The notes under the pieces: model-generated
What the model was told of the DNA's origin: nothing
The model's database searches: none
What the model saw: only the letters and a program-made list of their open reading frames with translations
Translations under genes and position numbers: made by a program
Shown: piece after piece, positions 42,398 through 52,869 of the stretch
Numbering within the stretch: position 1 is the stretch's first letter
Layout: every line of letters starts with the position of its first letter
Assembly: GCA_002437945.1 (NCBI GenBank)
Contig: DJSB01000007.1
Span: 1 to 57,111, forward strand
DNA from: Christensenella sp. UBA6345
Lineage (GTDB): Bacteria; Bacillota; Clostridia; Christensenellales; UBA1242
Direction of reading: 5' to 3'
DNA: 57,111 nucleotides

Positions 42398-43720
42398 ATG
42401 AAAAATAAAAGCATAATAATAACATTATCGGTTGTGATGGGAATAACATTATTAAGTGTTTTTGCAGCGTTAATTGTTTTTATAATTACTACTAATACGT
42501 ATTCGAATCAATTAGAAAATTTGTATAAACGTAATTATTACGAATTAAGTAGCAATATCAACGATATTGAAGTAGATATGAGTAAATTAATTGCTACCAA
42601 TTCCACTACCACAAAACGTGAAGTTTTAACCAATCTTTATGGTAATTGTACTATGGCAAATAATAATCTATCTATGTTGCCCATAAGTAATACCAAGATT
42701 AAAAATGTTAATGATTTTGTTAATAAATTGGGTGGTTATGTATATAGTTTGTTAACAAAAGTTAATAATAATCAATTATTTAGTGATTATGATTATCAAA
42801 CAATTAATGACTTACACAGTGAAAGTCAAAGATTGATGGTTGCGTACAACGAACATATTTCTTCTTTAAAATTCGATTATAAAATATTAAAAGATGTTAA
42901 TTTTTCTGATGGAGATAAATCATCGTTTGATGCGGGACTAGTAAACAGTGATAATTCTAAAGTTCCTACACTCATATATGATGGACCATTTGCTGATTCG
43001 GTAGTTAATAAAGAAATAAAAGGTTTACCTAATAATGAAATTACAAAAGAACAAGCATCTGATATAGTTATGACACAATTAACTATGCTTGATGTAACTT
43101 CTATTAGATATGTTGGAGAAAGTGACGGCAATTTTTATACCTACAATTTTAGTGTTGAAGCAGATAATCGTACATTATTTGTGCAGGTTAGTAAAATGGG
43201 TGGTAAAATAGTTGATATTACAGGATATAGTAATGGTAACACAATTAAATATGACCTTAATCAATGTATAGATATGGCAGAGACTTTAGCAAGAAGTTTA
43301 GGATATGACAATGTATATCAAGTATGGTATGCAGAGAACAATAACATTGTTTATATTAACTTGGCACCTATTATCAATCATGTAATATATTATCCGGATT
43401 TAGTAAAAGTTAAAGTAGATAAATGTGCTGGAGTAATTGCTTTAGAAGGTAAAAATTATTGGTATAATCATGTTGAACGTGATTTAAGTAACATTAATGT
43501 TACATTTGATAAAGCACAAAACAATTTAAGCAAAGCATTAACCGTTAACGAACGTAATTATGCACTTATACCTAATAAGTATAGTGGTGAGACTTTAACA
43601 TATGAATTTGTATGCACTTGGAAAGATTATACTTATTATGTATATATAGATGTAAGTACTGGCGAAGAAGTTAATATTATGAGAGTTATAAAAACCACAT
43701 CAGGGGATTTGATTATTTAG
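42398..43720 (+). CDS. ypeB: Germination protein YpeB
   Basis: 440 residues, normal length. YpeB holds SleB in the dormant spore and keeps it inactive; each depends on the other. An N-terminal membrane helix (about 7-31) is followed by a helical region and then PepSY-like modules (about 205-290, 300-370 and 375-435), e.g. ITKEQASDIV, DLNQCIDMAETLARSLGY and YVYIDVSTGEEVNIMRV. The sleB-ypeB pair is the standard arrangement; the 78-nt gap has a TTGGAG-type ribosome site. No clear terminator follows before the promoter of the next gene. Confidence 0.93.
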   Translation: MKNKSIIITLSVVMGITLLSVFAALIVFIITTNTYSNQLENLYKRNYYELSSNINDIEVDMSKLIATNSTTTKREVLTNLYGNCTMANNNLSMLPISNTKIKNVNDFVNKLGGYVYSLLTKVNNNQLFSDYDYQTINDLHSESQRLMVAYNEHISSLKFDYKILKDVNFSDGDKSSFDAGLVNSDNSKVPTLIYDGPFADSVVNKEIKGLPNNEITKEQASDIVMTQLTMLDVTSIRYVGESDGNFYTYNFSVEADNRTLFVQVSKMGGKIVDITGYSNGNTIKYDLNQCIDMAETLARSLGYDNVYQVWYAENNNIVYINLAPIINHVIYYPDLVKVKVDKCAGVIALEGKNYWYNHVERDLSNINVTFDKAQNNLSKALTVNERNYALIPNKYSGETLTYEFVCTWKDYTYYVYIDVSTGEEVNIMRVIKTTSGDLII

Positions 43721-43819
43721 TTGATGAAAATAGTGATTTTTAGTTTTTGATGTAAGTAAAAACACATATGTATTATAATTAATTTGTAATAAGTGGTAAT
43801 TTAAGTTAGTTATTTTTCG

Positions 43820-43848
43820 TTGCAAAGTGATAGGTATTTGGTTATAAT
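43820..43848 (+). promoter_or_regulatory. Sigma-A promoter of the Rho-like gene
   Basis: TTGCAA (43820-43825), 17 nt, TATAAT (43843-43848). The leader is about 13 nt and contains TAGGAG. This shows that the gene can be expressed apart from ypeB. Confidence 0.75.
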
Positions 43849-43867
43849 TGTTAAATAGGAGATTTAT

Positions 43868-44941
43868 ATGAGCAATAACAAATGGGACGAAACTACACTT
43901 AACAACTTAAGAATTCACGAATTAAGAGATTTGGCTCGAAAAATAGGTGTTAGATCACCTACATCACGCAAGAAAGAAGATTTGATTAATCAAAGTTTAC
44001 AGATATTGAAAGGAGAAGCATCTCCATATGTACCATCTACTAAAAAAGGTAGACCTAATAAAAGTGAAGTAAAAATAAATGATTTAGTTGAATTATTAAT
44101 ACCTAATGAGTTGAATGCAGATTCACATATTGAATATCAACCATATGAGTCAGTTAACTTTTTTGCCAATATGCCTTCATGTGATTATGACTCTGGCGAG
44201 CCAGAACAAGTTAAAGGACTAGTAGAAATATTACCAAGCGATGTTGGGGTAATTAGAGTAGATAATTATGCTACATCTAATAAAGATGTATTTATACATG
44301 GTTCATTAATTAAAAGATATGGATTAAAGACTGGCGATGAAGTCGTAGCCAATGCTAAACTTGTGGTATCAGATAGACCACGTTCGGTTACAGAAATTAT
44401 TAGTGTTAACAAAGATATGCCTAATGGACAACCACTAAACAATGTTGTTGTAGGAGATAGACAGTTTAAATTGGGCGATATTGCATTATTTATGGGTGAT
44501 TATAATGCCCTAGATATGTTTGAGTCTATTGATGGCGGTATTAGATTCTATGTTTCTGCATATGACAAAACAAGTCATGTATCTACTGCTGATAAGATTT
44601 ATGCGACTGTATCACCATTTAAACTATATAAAGATATTTACTGTTGCTATAATTTGGCTTTTAACAGGGCTAAAAGACTATCTTGTACAAATACTGTAAC
44701 TATAGTTGTTAATGCCTTTGAAGCCTATTATAGGGCTTTAGAAGCGGTATATTGTGATAATATTGGTTCACAAGTTAAGTTAGATAAAGTTGTGCAAGAA
44801 GAAATATTAAAAATGTTTGAAGATATAAAGAAAAATAATGTAACTACAATTGTTTATGCTGGTGCAGAATTAGAACCACAAATTAAAAATTTTCTTATGT
44901 ATGAACTTAAAAATGTAGTTGATTATTGTGAAATTCAATAA
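43868..44941 (+). CDS. Rho-like protein with degenerate, truncated ATPase domain
   Basis: 357 residues against about 420 or more for Rho. The N-terminal Rho_N fold is at 12-47 (LRIHELRDLARKIGV). The RNA-binding cold-shock-like domain is at about 117-180: GLVEILPSDVGVIRV, DVFIHGSLIKRYGLKTGDEV, matching Rho's GVLEIL..GFGFLR and DIYVSPSQIRRFNLRTGD. The rest aligns with the Rho ATPase core, but the Walker A position reads DIALFMGDYNALDM (204-217) without GxxGxGKT, and the Walker B position reads TIVVNAFEA (278-286), Asn for Asp. The chain ends at about Rho's MELHLS, so the arginine finger and C-terminal part are missing. The reading frame is intact with its own promoter, ribosome site and terminator, so it is a gene and not an obvious pseudogene. 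It probably binds RNA but cannot hydrolyse ATP. A normal rho may lie elsewhere. Confidence 0.8.
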   Translation: MSNNKWDETTLNNLRIHELRDLARKIGVRSPTSRKKEDLINQSLQILKGEASPYVPSTKKGRPNKSEVKINDLVELLIPNELNADSHIEYQPYESVNFFANMPSCDYDSGEPEQVKGLVEILPSDVGVIRVDNYATSNKDVFIHGSLIKRYGLKTGDEVVANAKLVVSDRPRSVTEIISVNKDMPNGQPLNNVVVGDRQFKLGDIALFMGDYNALDMFESIDGGIRFYVSAYDKTSHVSTADKIYATVSPFKLYKDIYCCYNLAFNRAKRLSCTNTVTIVVNAFEAYYRALEAVYCDNIGSQVKLDKVVQEEILKMFEDIKKNNVTTIVYAGAELEPQIKNFLMYELKNVVDYCEIQ

Positions 44942-45031
44942 TATTTATTATATATAATAATTATTAATATAATATTAACATATTAAATAGTAATTGAAAT
45001 TAATCAATAAAAGTGAAATTTTAATAGAAAT

Positions 45032-45066
45032 AAAAAGTCTTAAGGGTTTTCCTTAAGACTTTTTTG
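45032..45066. terminator. Bidirectional terminator between the Rho-like and giant surface genes
   Basis: AAAAAGTCTTAAGG pairs perfectly with CCTTAAGACTTTTT, loop GTTTT, flanked by A and T runs. Confidence 0.9.
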
Positions 45067-45081
45067 TTAAATATATTAATC

Positions 45082-48000
45082 TTATCTAAACTTCAAGTGA
45101 CGTCTAATAACAATAAATACTACAATCAATCCCACAACTACCACAGATGATACTACTATAATAATAATAGAAGTTGTATTAAGTGGTTCTTGTTTTGTTA
45201 CTTTATATGAATTGACTAATTTATTGTCCGCACTGAATATTTGAATCCAGTATTCTCTATTTTCGGTTAATGTAATAGAAGATATTTCGTTTGGACTTTC
45301 TGCTGTAATATTAATATTAGACATACCAGTAATTGCTATATATCCTACACCTATTTGGTCATAAATGATTTTTGGGTTGTAAGTAATAACAATCTGTTTT
45401 GTTGAGCCTGTTCCAAATGGTATTGAACTATATACATATGGTATTTCGTTGTTTACCCATACTTGGAAAGTAAATTCAACATCTTTGTTAAGTGTTTCGT
45501 TGTATTTAGATAAGGTAATTGTATAATTACCAGTACCTAAACTTTCTGGACTTATCCATAATTCATTTAGACTTTCTAGATTGTGTGTAATATCAGAGTT
45601 TTGCTTGAATACTTGAATTACTGTAAAGTTAGAATTTTGTGGAATGCTGAAACATGGTAAAGCAATGTTTGGATTAATTATGGTGAAACAATATTTAGTA
45701 GTTACAGATTCGTTTTGAGTAATTTTGGTTGTAATTGTTACTTCATAATATCCATGATTCATAAACTTATATTCATAGAAACTTGTTCCAACTTTTTCTG
45801 GAGTGAATTCTTTTCCATTTAAAGTTGCAGTGATTGTTGGGTCAGAGTAGTATAAGTATCTATTAGTAATTTCAATTTCGACATTACCGTTAAATATTTG
45901 GTTATTAATTGGTTCTTCATTGTTTACTTTAAATAATACATTGTTAACCAAGTTAATTGTCATTTCATTAACCGAACCGAAGTTTTGTATATTACCCGCT
46001 AAATCATATAATTTGATACGATGTATGCCTGCAGTGGTTAATGTTAAGGTGTTGGTATCATTAACTTCATCGTAAATTGTTTTTACAAAGTTTCCGTTGA
46101 AGTAGTAGTCAGCATATATTAAGTTGCCCCTTAACTCTGTTAAATTGTTTTCGGTAGTATTATATGCTTTCCAAGTAAGTATTAGTTTATTAACATTAGT
46201 CTTAACATCACTACTTAATGGTAAAGATGTTAATGTACCAGCATCGTCTGAAGGGTATAATGCACTAATATTTGTTAATGCAAGGTCATTGGCTTCATTA
46301 ACTTTATCTACGAATACGATTTGAATATATCTTTCGTATCCATAATTACTTTTACCTACTACTTTATATACTTTCTTTTTAAGTATAGAATCTTCATTGT
46401 CTATTGTAGATTCAATTAATTCACATTCAATACCTTTGTTTTTGTTAGCACGAATTTCTATGTATTTATCAGAGCCTTGTGGGTTGTTGTAATCCATTAA
46501 TGCATAATAACTATACAATATTTTTGTGCTACCTGTACCAGCATCTAAATATGTAGTTGTTTTTGGTGAAGGTCTTAATATAGTTTCTACACCATTATTA
46601 ATTTGAATAACATCATATACTACTATCTCGCCAGATACTAATTTAAAGTAAATGTTAAGGGTAGTGTCAGAGTATCCTAAACTATTACTAATTGTTGCTG
46701 TATATGTACCAGGTAAGTTAACTTCATATCCATTAGCGATATTGTTAATACGTTCGGTTTGTTGTTTGCCACTATTATCGGTATAAGTACGTAACAATGA
46801 TACATTGGCTTCAAACTTATAATCTTTATCCCAAGTAATGTAGAAGTTTTCTGTATGTATGGTTGGATCTTTAGAATTACTTGAACTTATAAGTTTACCA
46901 CCTGATTGGTTGCGAAGTTCAATTTCAGGTAGAGTTTTGTTAATCGCAAATATCTCTGTGTATAGAGTCTTTGTTTTTTCAACCATAAGTTCAACTTTGA
47001 ATTGTCTTATGGTATTTTTAGCATTGTTTTGGAATAATAATGTTCTTACGCCATTATTTAAACTTTGTTCTATAATACCATTAGCAGCATAGTCTGCGGT
47101 GTTAATTATGTTGTATGTGCCACTTGTACTATCGTATAGATATATAGAAATTAAGTATAAATTGGTTTGATATTTTAATGTTACATTATTAGCGGTATTA
47201 ACTACACCATTATCAGTAATAGATGTGCCATAATTGATTGTTCTTACATCATTAACACCCATACCTTTGTAGTAAGGTGGATATAATTCAAGGTCTTTAC
47301 CACGGTCAAATATATCAATTAATTGGAATCTAAATTCGCCTAGTCCAAAGGTGTATTTAGCCCCTTGAAGACTTGTGCCGGTCGAATAAGATTTAATAAT
47401 TGTGTTACCCAATGAATCTTGTGATTGTTCTACCCATGTACTATTAATAAATTTCCATACGTGGAATTCTTTAATATATGTGCTATCGTTGTCATTAGGT
47501 ATAGTAATAGTAAATTGTGTTGAAGATACATCTTCAATTATTGGTTCTAGTCTGTCACCAGGAACTCTATAAGTGATTACATAATCATCACTTAAACGGT
47601 TAACGAATGTAATAATTACTTTGTGACCTGATTTAGTAACTGTTTTTGTAAATTCAAGTGCATCATTGATTTTCTTTAGGAATCCTTCCCAAGATGTAGG
47701 TTCAAGGTTGTCATTAGGATTATTAATTAAAGTTACGGTAGATGTACCATAAGTAATGATACATTTATAGAAATAATCGTTAGAACCATCAATACCTGTA
47801 AAGTTAAGGTTATTACCCAATAATTCGGCAGAATTTATATATCCGTTTTTGGTATCTGGAAGCAATCCAGAAGTCTTTTCGGATTGAAGTTTTGCATTGT
47901 AATCAAAGTGAATTTGATTAATTTTGCCGTTAGGGTTGTAGTATAGGGCATATACTCTATAGTTGCCGGCTTCGTCACGTTCTACTATTTCATAATATCC

Positions 48001-51000
48001 TTCTGTGCTTAATAAGTCATAGATATTAATAATCTTGTTGGTAGAGCCGTCATTGGAATCATGATAGCCTATAGTGTCTTTTGTAAATGTTGAATCACTA
48101 TCCGAGAATCTTATATGACTTGAATTGCCTTCAGTATAGTAATTTTCGTCATCAGGTGTATAAGTCTTATAATATTCAGGGTATGCATGTTGATTAGTGT
48201 CTAATTTTCTATAGAAGAATTCGCTAGAATCTTGTGTGCCACCTAAAGCACTGTTTTGTATAAAAGTAAATGAACTATCAACTGCAAAGAAATAATTATC
48301 CATCTGTTCTTGATTTAGTAAACGACTTGCATTAAATTTTTTGTTATCGTCTTCAATTAATCTTTGATAGTTGTAAGTTGGTTTGATACGGTCTAGAGTA
48401 ATATTAAATGTACTCTTAAAGAAGTTCTTGGTCTTTTGAACTCCATTTTCAGTAACATTAATAACATAATCGCTTTCGTTACCTATATATTGTAAAACTA
48501 CTGTGTAAGTAATATTTTGTGATTTAGCCAACATATAATCACGAGTTGTACCAGAACCGCCTAAATATGTCTTGTTACTGTTTTTGTAATCTACTTCATC
48601 ATAAATAGTGATTATATAATATCCGGTTTCACTACCAGTATAGTCTGGTACAAATGTCATAACATCATCAGATGGTCTAGTACCATTAACTAGGGTAGTT
48701 ACATTGCCATTAACTGTTTTTGTAATAACAATATTGTCAGGATTAATTACTGCTTTATATTGGTCTTCATTCTTTCTAAATCTAAATCTTAATGAGTCAT
48801 TGTTAATACTCTTAAATGTACTATATTGAATACCATTAGTTTCACCATTATTAACAAGGTCTAGCATCATATCTGTACGTGCATTGTCATTGTATTTGCT
48901 ATAGAATTGACCTTCTGGTTGTTGGTGAGTGATTTTAAATTTGAAGTTATAATAATTTCTGTATTCCGCTTCTTTTTCACCAGATAATACTGATGATCTA
49001 TTGTCAGAAGAGTCCCAGATTTTAATATCATATTCGCCTTCATGAATTAATGATATTGCATATACATTGTTATGTATTGTAGAATTTACATATGTTGTAT
49101 TTATATTAACTACAGATTCTGTGTTGTCGAATATAATTGTTTGGTCGCTGTTAGTGCTTATACGCATTTTTAAGCCAAACCCATATGAATTTTCTTTTGT
49201 TGTTTCGGTAGTATATGATCTGTAAGAATTAGAATCAGTTGAGTTAAATAAAGTGTAATCTGTATTATATTTATCTAAAGGTAAATTAACTGTTACTGGT
49301 AATTTGTTTGTATCCACAATTGTAATTGATGGATTGTCAGATATTTTTGAATATCTTAAGTATTGTTGAATTTGTAGGGCAGTGTAGTATGTATCATAAA
49401 CATTGTTTACTGGGTTAGAGAAATCAAATACGATACCAGAACCTGTTTGATATAACATATCTGGAACTGTGCCGGTAAATTGATAAATATTTTCATCGGC
49501 AACATTTGTATCGATTTCAATAATACCTGTGCGGTCTACAACATATGTATAATATCTAATTACACCATCTTTGCTGTAATCCCCACCTTCAACTTTGTCA
49601 TATTCACGTTTAATTACGTAGAAACCTAATTTAGTTTTTATTTTACCATCTTCACTTGTTTGGTTAATAATTTCTGTACATACACGTGGAGAAGGTAGTG
49701 ATAGCGCACTATTGTCTACTTTTAATTTAGCATTGCTTAATGATGGTGTCTTTTTAAATGGATATGTAGGATAAGGAACACCATTTTGTGTATTTGTATT
49801 GTATGTGTCAATATAATCGCTAGTAATTTCCTTATATGCTTCTGGGTCAAATTCATAATAACTATAAGTAATTTCTTTTACATGGTACGAACTTCCTTCG
49901 TCACCAGGTAAATATGTAAATCTTAATTCGGAAGCATTAATTGTTCCTGATATTACATCTTCATAATTTGATGTGCCATTAGTGTTGTTGAAATTAGCAT
50001 ACATAATACCTTGAGCATTGTCTAGGAACATACGTACAAAGCCTTTCTTGGTATTACTATTGCTTATATTAGTTAAACTCTTGATATTTGATGCATCAGA
50101 TATTTGATATGTATATACTTTATCGTCACCAGAGAAGAAACGTTCTACATATGTCGCATTATCTGGAGCAGTAGGGTATATTATAACATTTGTCTGATTA
50201 GTAAGGTTAATACTATTAGAACCTTGATTAAATAAAACATTATTAATTCTAACATTTAAGAAATATGTGTTATTTACTAATGAGAAGTATCCTGTTGCTC
50301 TTTCTATGATGTTTTGCATTTTTGCATTGTTAATACGATTGTCAGTAACAGTGGCATTTATTCTGATAGATTTATAATTACCCCAAGTGATTTGGGCTTT
50401 ATCTGTAATAATTCCGTATGGATTTTCTATATTTTGTATTCCATCTTTAGTTAGGTCAGTATCTACAATAACATATGGTTTGGTTAAATCATAAATCATA
50501 AATTTAGATGCTGTGTTGCCTGCTTCGTCTTTTAATTCAAATACATAAATATTGGATACATCATCTAGAAATGCATTTTCGCTTGATATAAGTCCAGTGT
50601 CTAGGGAAGAGTAGTCAAAATTGTAAGGGCTTCCGCCATCCATATTGTCTACATCTATCATATAGTTGGTTTCAATGTATTCTTTTGAATCGTTGGTAAA
50701 TAATCTACCTGCATTACTGTTAGCGATAAATGGTATCTTGTAGTATATGGTATTGATACTTGCACCGCTAGGCTTTTTTGAATATGTTAATGTAAATGGT
50801 TGATTGATGATAAATGAATTACTAATATCAACTTCATTTCTGTCGTTTGAAATGGCATAACCTATTACCGAACCTGTAATTGGGTTCTTTCTAGCATAAA
50901 TAGGATTAATATTAATGTTTGATATTGGGTCTTTATCAATTACGTACTTATAACCTATATTTATAGGTTCGTTACCAGCGGTGTTGTCTCGGTTAAGATA

Positions 51001-52869
51001 TATCTTGACTTCATATTTACCGCTCTCGCCATCGCCTATAACTTGGTCTTTTGTTACTGGCATATTTCTTGCAAGAACATTACCATTAAAATCATATTTT
51101 GTATATGTAGCACTAATAGGTGCTTCAAAGTATGTAGCATCTGTCCATGTGGCAGATACGCCAGCATTTACAAATGATTCATTTTTAATTTCGCTACCAT
51201 CGTCTACTCTGTTAAGGGTAAGACTTGGTGTAGAATTATGTATCTGGAATACAAATGCTTGTTTATGTATTGTGTTACTTCCGCCAGCATTAGTATCTGT
51301 GTAATCATTGTATGTGTAAGCAATTATAACTTCATAATAACCAGTATTATCAAGACTAGTGTCTTTAGTTATATAACCCGAACCTTTTGTTGCAGGAACG
51401 GAGAATTGACTATCAGTGTACACACGATATACAGATTGTGGACGGTCTCCATTAATAGAATATGTACCATAGCAATCAAAACTAATTGTAGGCATATTGG
51501 TTTTTGGATAATTAAAATTATATATGCGGTTTTCCCCATCTAAAGTAAATAATGGGTTATTGATTGTGCCGTCTGCAGTATTATATGTTTTTGTGCTCAT
51601 GAATCCAGGATTCATTATTTCTGGGGCTTTAGTATATGTATCATATAATAAACTTGTAATATCTGCTTTAGTATCTTCATGTTTTAATTCGGTTTTGCCA
51701 TCTTTACTAAAATATGCTTTTACACCGAATATATGTAATTTTGCTCTACCTTTTTGATTATCACCATTTTCATATCTGTTATTACCATTGGCATCTTTGT
51801 CTTTTATGTCATATGCAAAAATATCTTCTGTAACTACAAACTCGGATTTAGTACCAGTAGAAATATTAACAAGATATCTGATTTCAAAATTATATGTACC
51901 TAGGTCTTCAAAGGTTAGGGTAGTCATATATTCGTCATTTTCATTTTTTACTATTCTAATTCTTTGATTTTTGCTTTCGCCGTTAACTGTCTTGGTTAAA
52001 GTTAAATAACCTTCTTTGGTACTAGTATCTATTTCAAATGAAGAAGTAACTGAATCTGTTTCTTTATTCTTCTCTCTTACATATCTGATATTGTATCTTG
52101 AAGCGTCAAATGTTAATGTAGGTAAAGTATCTTTAGTAAAGTTGTAATAATATTGAACTATGTTGGAATTGTCATTTTTACCTTGTACAGCCGAACTGTT
52201 GAAAACAGGGTAGTTGTCGTATTGGTTTTGGTCAAGTATGTAGAATGAGTATTTGTATGTTTTACCGGTATCTATTTTGTTGTCTACACATACTGCATAG
52301 TCGAATTGGAATTCATAAAGACCTTCGCCCGATACTGTACGTCCATCTTTTGTAGTTAAGTCTTTACCATCAAAGTAGCCATACCAATAACGTGCTTCGG
52401 TATTGTTGTCTGGTAAATTCTCGGTTTCGTAGATAGTAACATCGTTAAGTCTTATGTCTTCGCCATTTACTTTAAGTGTAACAATAAGGTTAGGTAGTAA
52501 CACACCTTCTTCTTGTGCACCAAAGGCTACATATGCATTCTCAATAGGAGCAGTAGATGAAGATGAATTAATTAATTGTTGCTCACTCTTATAGTTTTTA
52601 AGCATAACAAAAGCACCGTCTTCGATAGTCTCCAAGTCACCATTGTATACTTTCTCATCTTCGGTATAACTATAATGATTGGATTTTAACGAACTGGCAC
52701 TACGTTTGGCAATACCTATTTTGAAAGGTACACCAGTAACAAGTTCTTCTGCTTTTGCAGTGTCTTTAGGTTTGTAGAAACAAGAAAGGTAAAGGATTAC
52801 CCCCAATGTACAAATTATAAGAACTGCTATTGATATGTTTAAAAATTTATTCCAACTAAATTTTCTCAT
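45082..52869 (-). CDS. Giant surface protein (2595 residues) with Ig-like modules, membrane segments at both ends
   Basis: The N-terminus has basic residues and a hydrophobic helix (about 11-31); AKA-EE near residue 40 could be a signal peptidase site, otherwise it is an anchor. The C-terminus has a 22-residue hydrophobic helix (IIIIVVSSVVVVGLIVVFIV) followed by RRHLKFR, a stop-transfer end; there is no LPXTG. Between them lie about 2500 residues without enzyme motifs, rich in Asn, Thr, Tyr and Asp, with recurring Ig-like text: DEAGNTASKF (about 780), DEAGNYRVYALYY (about 1635), DLAGNIQNFG (about 2293), and starts such as PTLTFDASRY or PSLTLNRVDD. Probably a long stalk-like adhesin. AGGAG precedes the ATG. 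It lies beside a type IV coupling protein gene on the same strand, suggesting a role in cell contact, which is inference. Confidence 0.75.
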   Translation of the reverse strand: MRKFSWNKFLNISIAVLIICTLGVILYLSCFYKPKDTAKAEELVTGVPFKIGIAKRSASSLKSNHYSYTEDEKVYNGDLETIEDGAFVMLKNYKSEQQLINSSSSTAPIENAYVAFGAQEEGVLLPNLIVTLKVNGEDIRLNDVTIYETENLPDNNTEARYWYGYFDGKDLTTKDGRTVSGEGLYEFQFDYAVCVDNKIDTGKTYKYSFYILDQNQYDNYPVFNSSAVQGKNDNSNIVQYYYNFTKDTLPTLTFDASRYNIRYVREKNKETDSVTSSFEIDTSTKEGYLTLTKTVNGESKNQRIRIVKNENDEYMTTLTFEDLGTYNFEIRYLVNISTGTKSEFVVTEDIFAYDIKDKDANGNNRYENGDNQKGRAKLHIFGVKAYFSKDGKTELKHEDTKADITSLLYDTYTKAPEIMNPGFMSTKTYNTADGTINNPLFTLDGENRIYNFNYPKTNMPTISFDCYGTYSINGDRPQSVYRVYTDSQFSVPATKGSGYITKDTSLDNTGYYEVIIAYTYNDYTDTNAGGSNTIHKQAFVFQIHNSTPSLTLNRVDDGSEIKNESFVNAGVSATWTDATYFEAPISATYTKYDFNGNVLARNMPVTKDQVIGDGESGKYEVKIYLNRDNTAGNEPINIGYKYVIDKDPISNININPIYARKNPITGSVIGYAISNDRNEVDISNSFIINQPFTLTYSKKPSGASINTIYYKIPFIANSNAGRLFTNDSKEYIETNYMIDVDNMDGGSPYNFDYSSLDTGLISSENAFLDDVSNIYVFELKDEAGNTASKFMIYDLTKPYVIVDTDLTKDGIQNIENPYGIITDKAQITWGNYKSIRINATVTDNRINNAKMQNIIERATGYFSLVNNTYFLNVRINNVLFNQGSNSINLTNQTNVIIYPTAPDNATYVERFFSGDDKVYTYQISDASNIKSLTNISNSNTKKGFVRMFLDNAQGIMYANFNNTNGTSNYEDVISGTINASELRFTYLPGDEGSSYHVKEITYSYYEFDPEAYKEITSDYIDTYNTNTQNGVPYPTYPFKKTPSLSNAKLKVDNSALSLPSPRVCTEIINQTSEDGKIKTKLGFYVIKREYDKVEGGDYSKDGVIRYYTYVVDRTGIIEIDTNVADENIYQFTGTVPDMLYQTGSGIVFDFSNPVNNVYDTYYTALQIQQYLRYSKISDNPSITIVDTNKLPVTVNLPLDKYNTDYTLFNSTDSNSYRSYTTETTKENSYGFGLKMRISTNSDQTIIFDNTESVVNINTTYVNSTIHNNVYAISLIHEGEYDIKIWDSSDNRSSVLSGEKEAEYRNYYNFKFKITHQQPEGQFYSKYNDNARTDMMLDLVNNGETNGIQYSTFKSINNDSLRFRFRKNEDQYKAVINPDNIVITKTVNGNVTTLVNGTRPSDDVMTFVPDYTGSETGYYIITIYDEVDYKNSNKTYLGGSGTTRDYMLAKSQNITYTVVLQYIGNESDYVINVTENGVQKTKNFFKSTFNITLDRIKPTYNYQRLIEDDNKKFNASRLLNQEQMDNYFFAVDSSFTFIQNSALGGTQDSSEFFYRKLDTNQHAYPEYYKTYTPDDENYYTEGNSSHIRFSDSDSTFTKDTIGYHDSNDGSTNKIINIYDLLSTEGYYEIVERDEAGNYRVYALYYNPNGKINQIHFDYNAKLQSEKTSGLLPDTKNGYINSAELLGNNLNFTGIDGSNDYFYKCIITYGTSTVTLINNPNDNLEPTSWEGFLKKINDALEFTKTVTKSGHKVIITFVNRLSDDYVITYRVPGDRLEPIIEDVSSTQFTITIPNDNDSTYIKEFHVWKFINSTWVEQSQDSLGNTIIKSYSTGTSLQGAKYTFGLGEFRFQLIDIFDRGKDLELYPPYYKGMGVNDVRTINYGTSITDNGVVNTANNVTLKYQTNLYLISIYLYDSTSGTYNIINTADYAANGIIEQSLNNGVRTLLFQNNAKNTIRQFKVELMVEKTKTLYTEIFAINKTLPEIELRNQSGGKLISSSNSKDPTIHTENFYITWDKDYKFEANVSLLRTYTDNSGKQQTERINNIANGYEVNLPGTYTATISNSLGYSDTTLNIYFKLVSGEIVVYDVIQINNGVETILRPSPKTTTYLDAGTGSTKILYSYYALMDYNNPQGSDKYIEIRANKNKGIECELIESTIDNEDSILKKKVYKVVGKSNYGYERYIQIVFVDKVNEANDLALTNISALYPSDDAGTLTSLPLSSDVKTNVNKLILTWKAYNTTENNLTELRGNLIYADYYFNGNFVKTIYDEVNDTNTLTLTTAGIHRIKLYDLAGNIQNFGSVNEMTINLVNNVLFKVNNEEPINNQIFNGNVEIEITNRYLYYSDPTITATLNGKEFTPEKVGTSFYEYKFMNHGYYEVTITTKITQNESVTTKYCFTIINPNIALPCFSIPQNSNFTVIQVFKQNSDITHNLESLNELWISPESLGTGNYTITLSKYNETLNKDVEFTFQVWVNNEIPYVYSSIPFGTGSTKQIVITYNPKIIYDQIGVGYIAITGMSNINITAESPNEISSITLTENREYWIQIFSADNKLVNSYKVTKQEPLNTTSIIIIVVSSVVVVGLIVVFIVIRRHLKFR

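Noticed and set aside
43868..44941. Annotation as ordinary transcription termination factor Rho
   Set aside because: Walker A is absent, the Walker B Asp is Asn and the C-terminal ATPase part is missing, so termination activity is not supported.
45082..52869. Several ORFs of 60-107 codons on the plus strand inside the giant gene
   Set aside because: All lie fully within the 2595-codon frame, lack ribosome sites and show no family resemblance.
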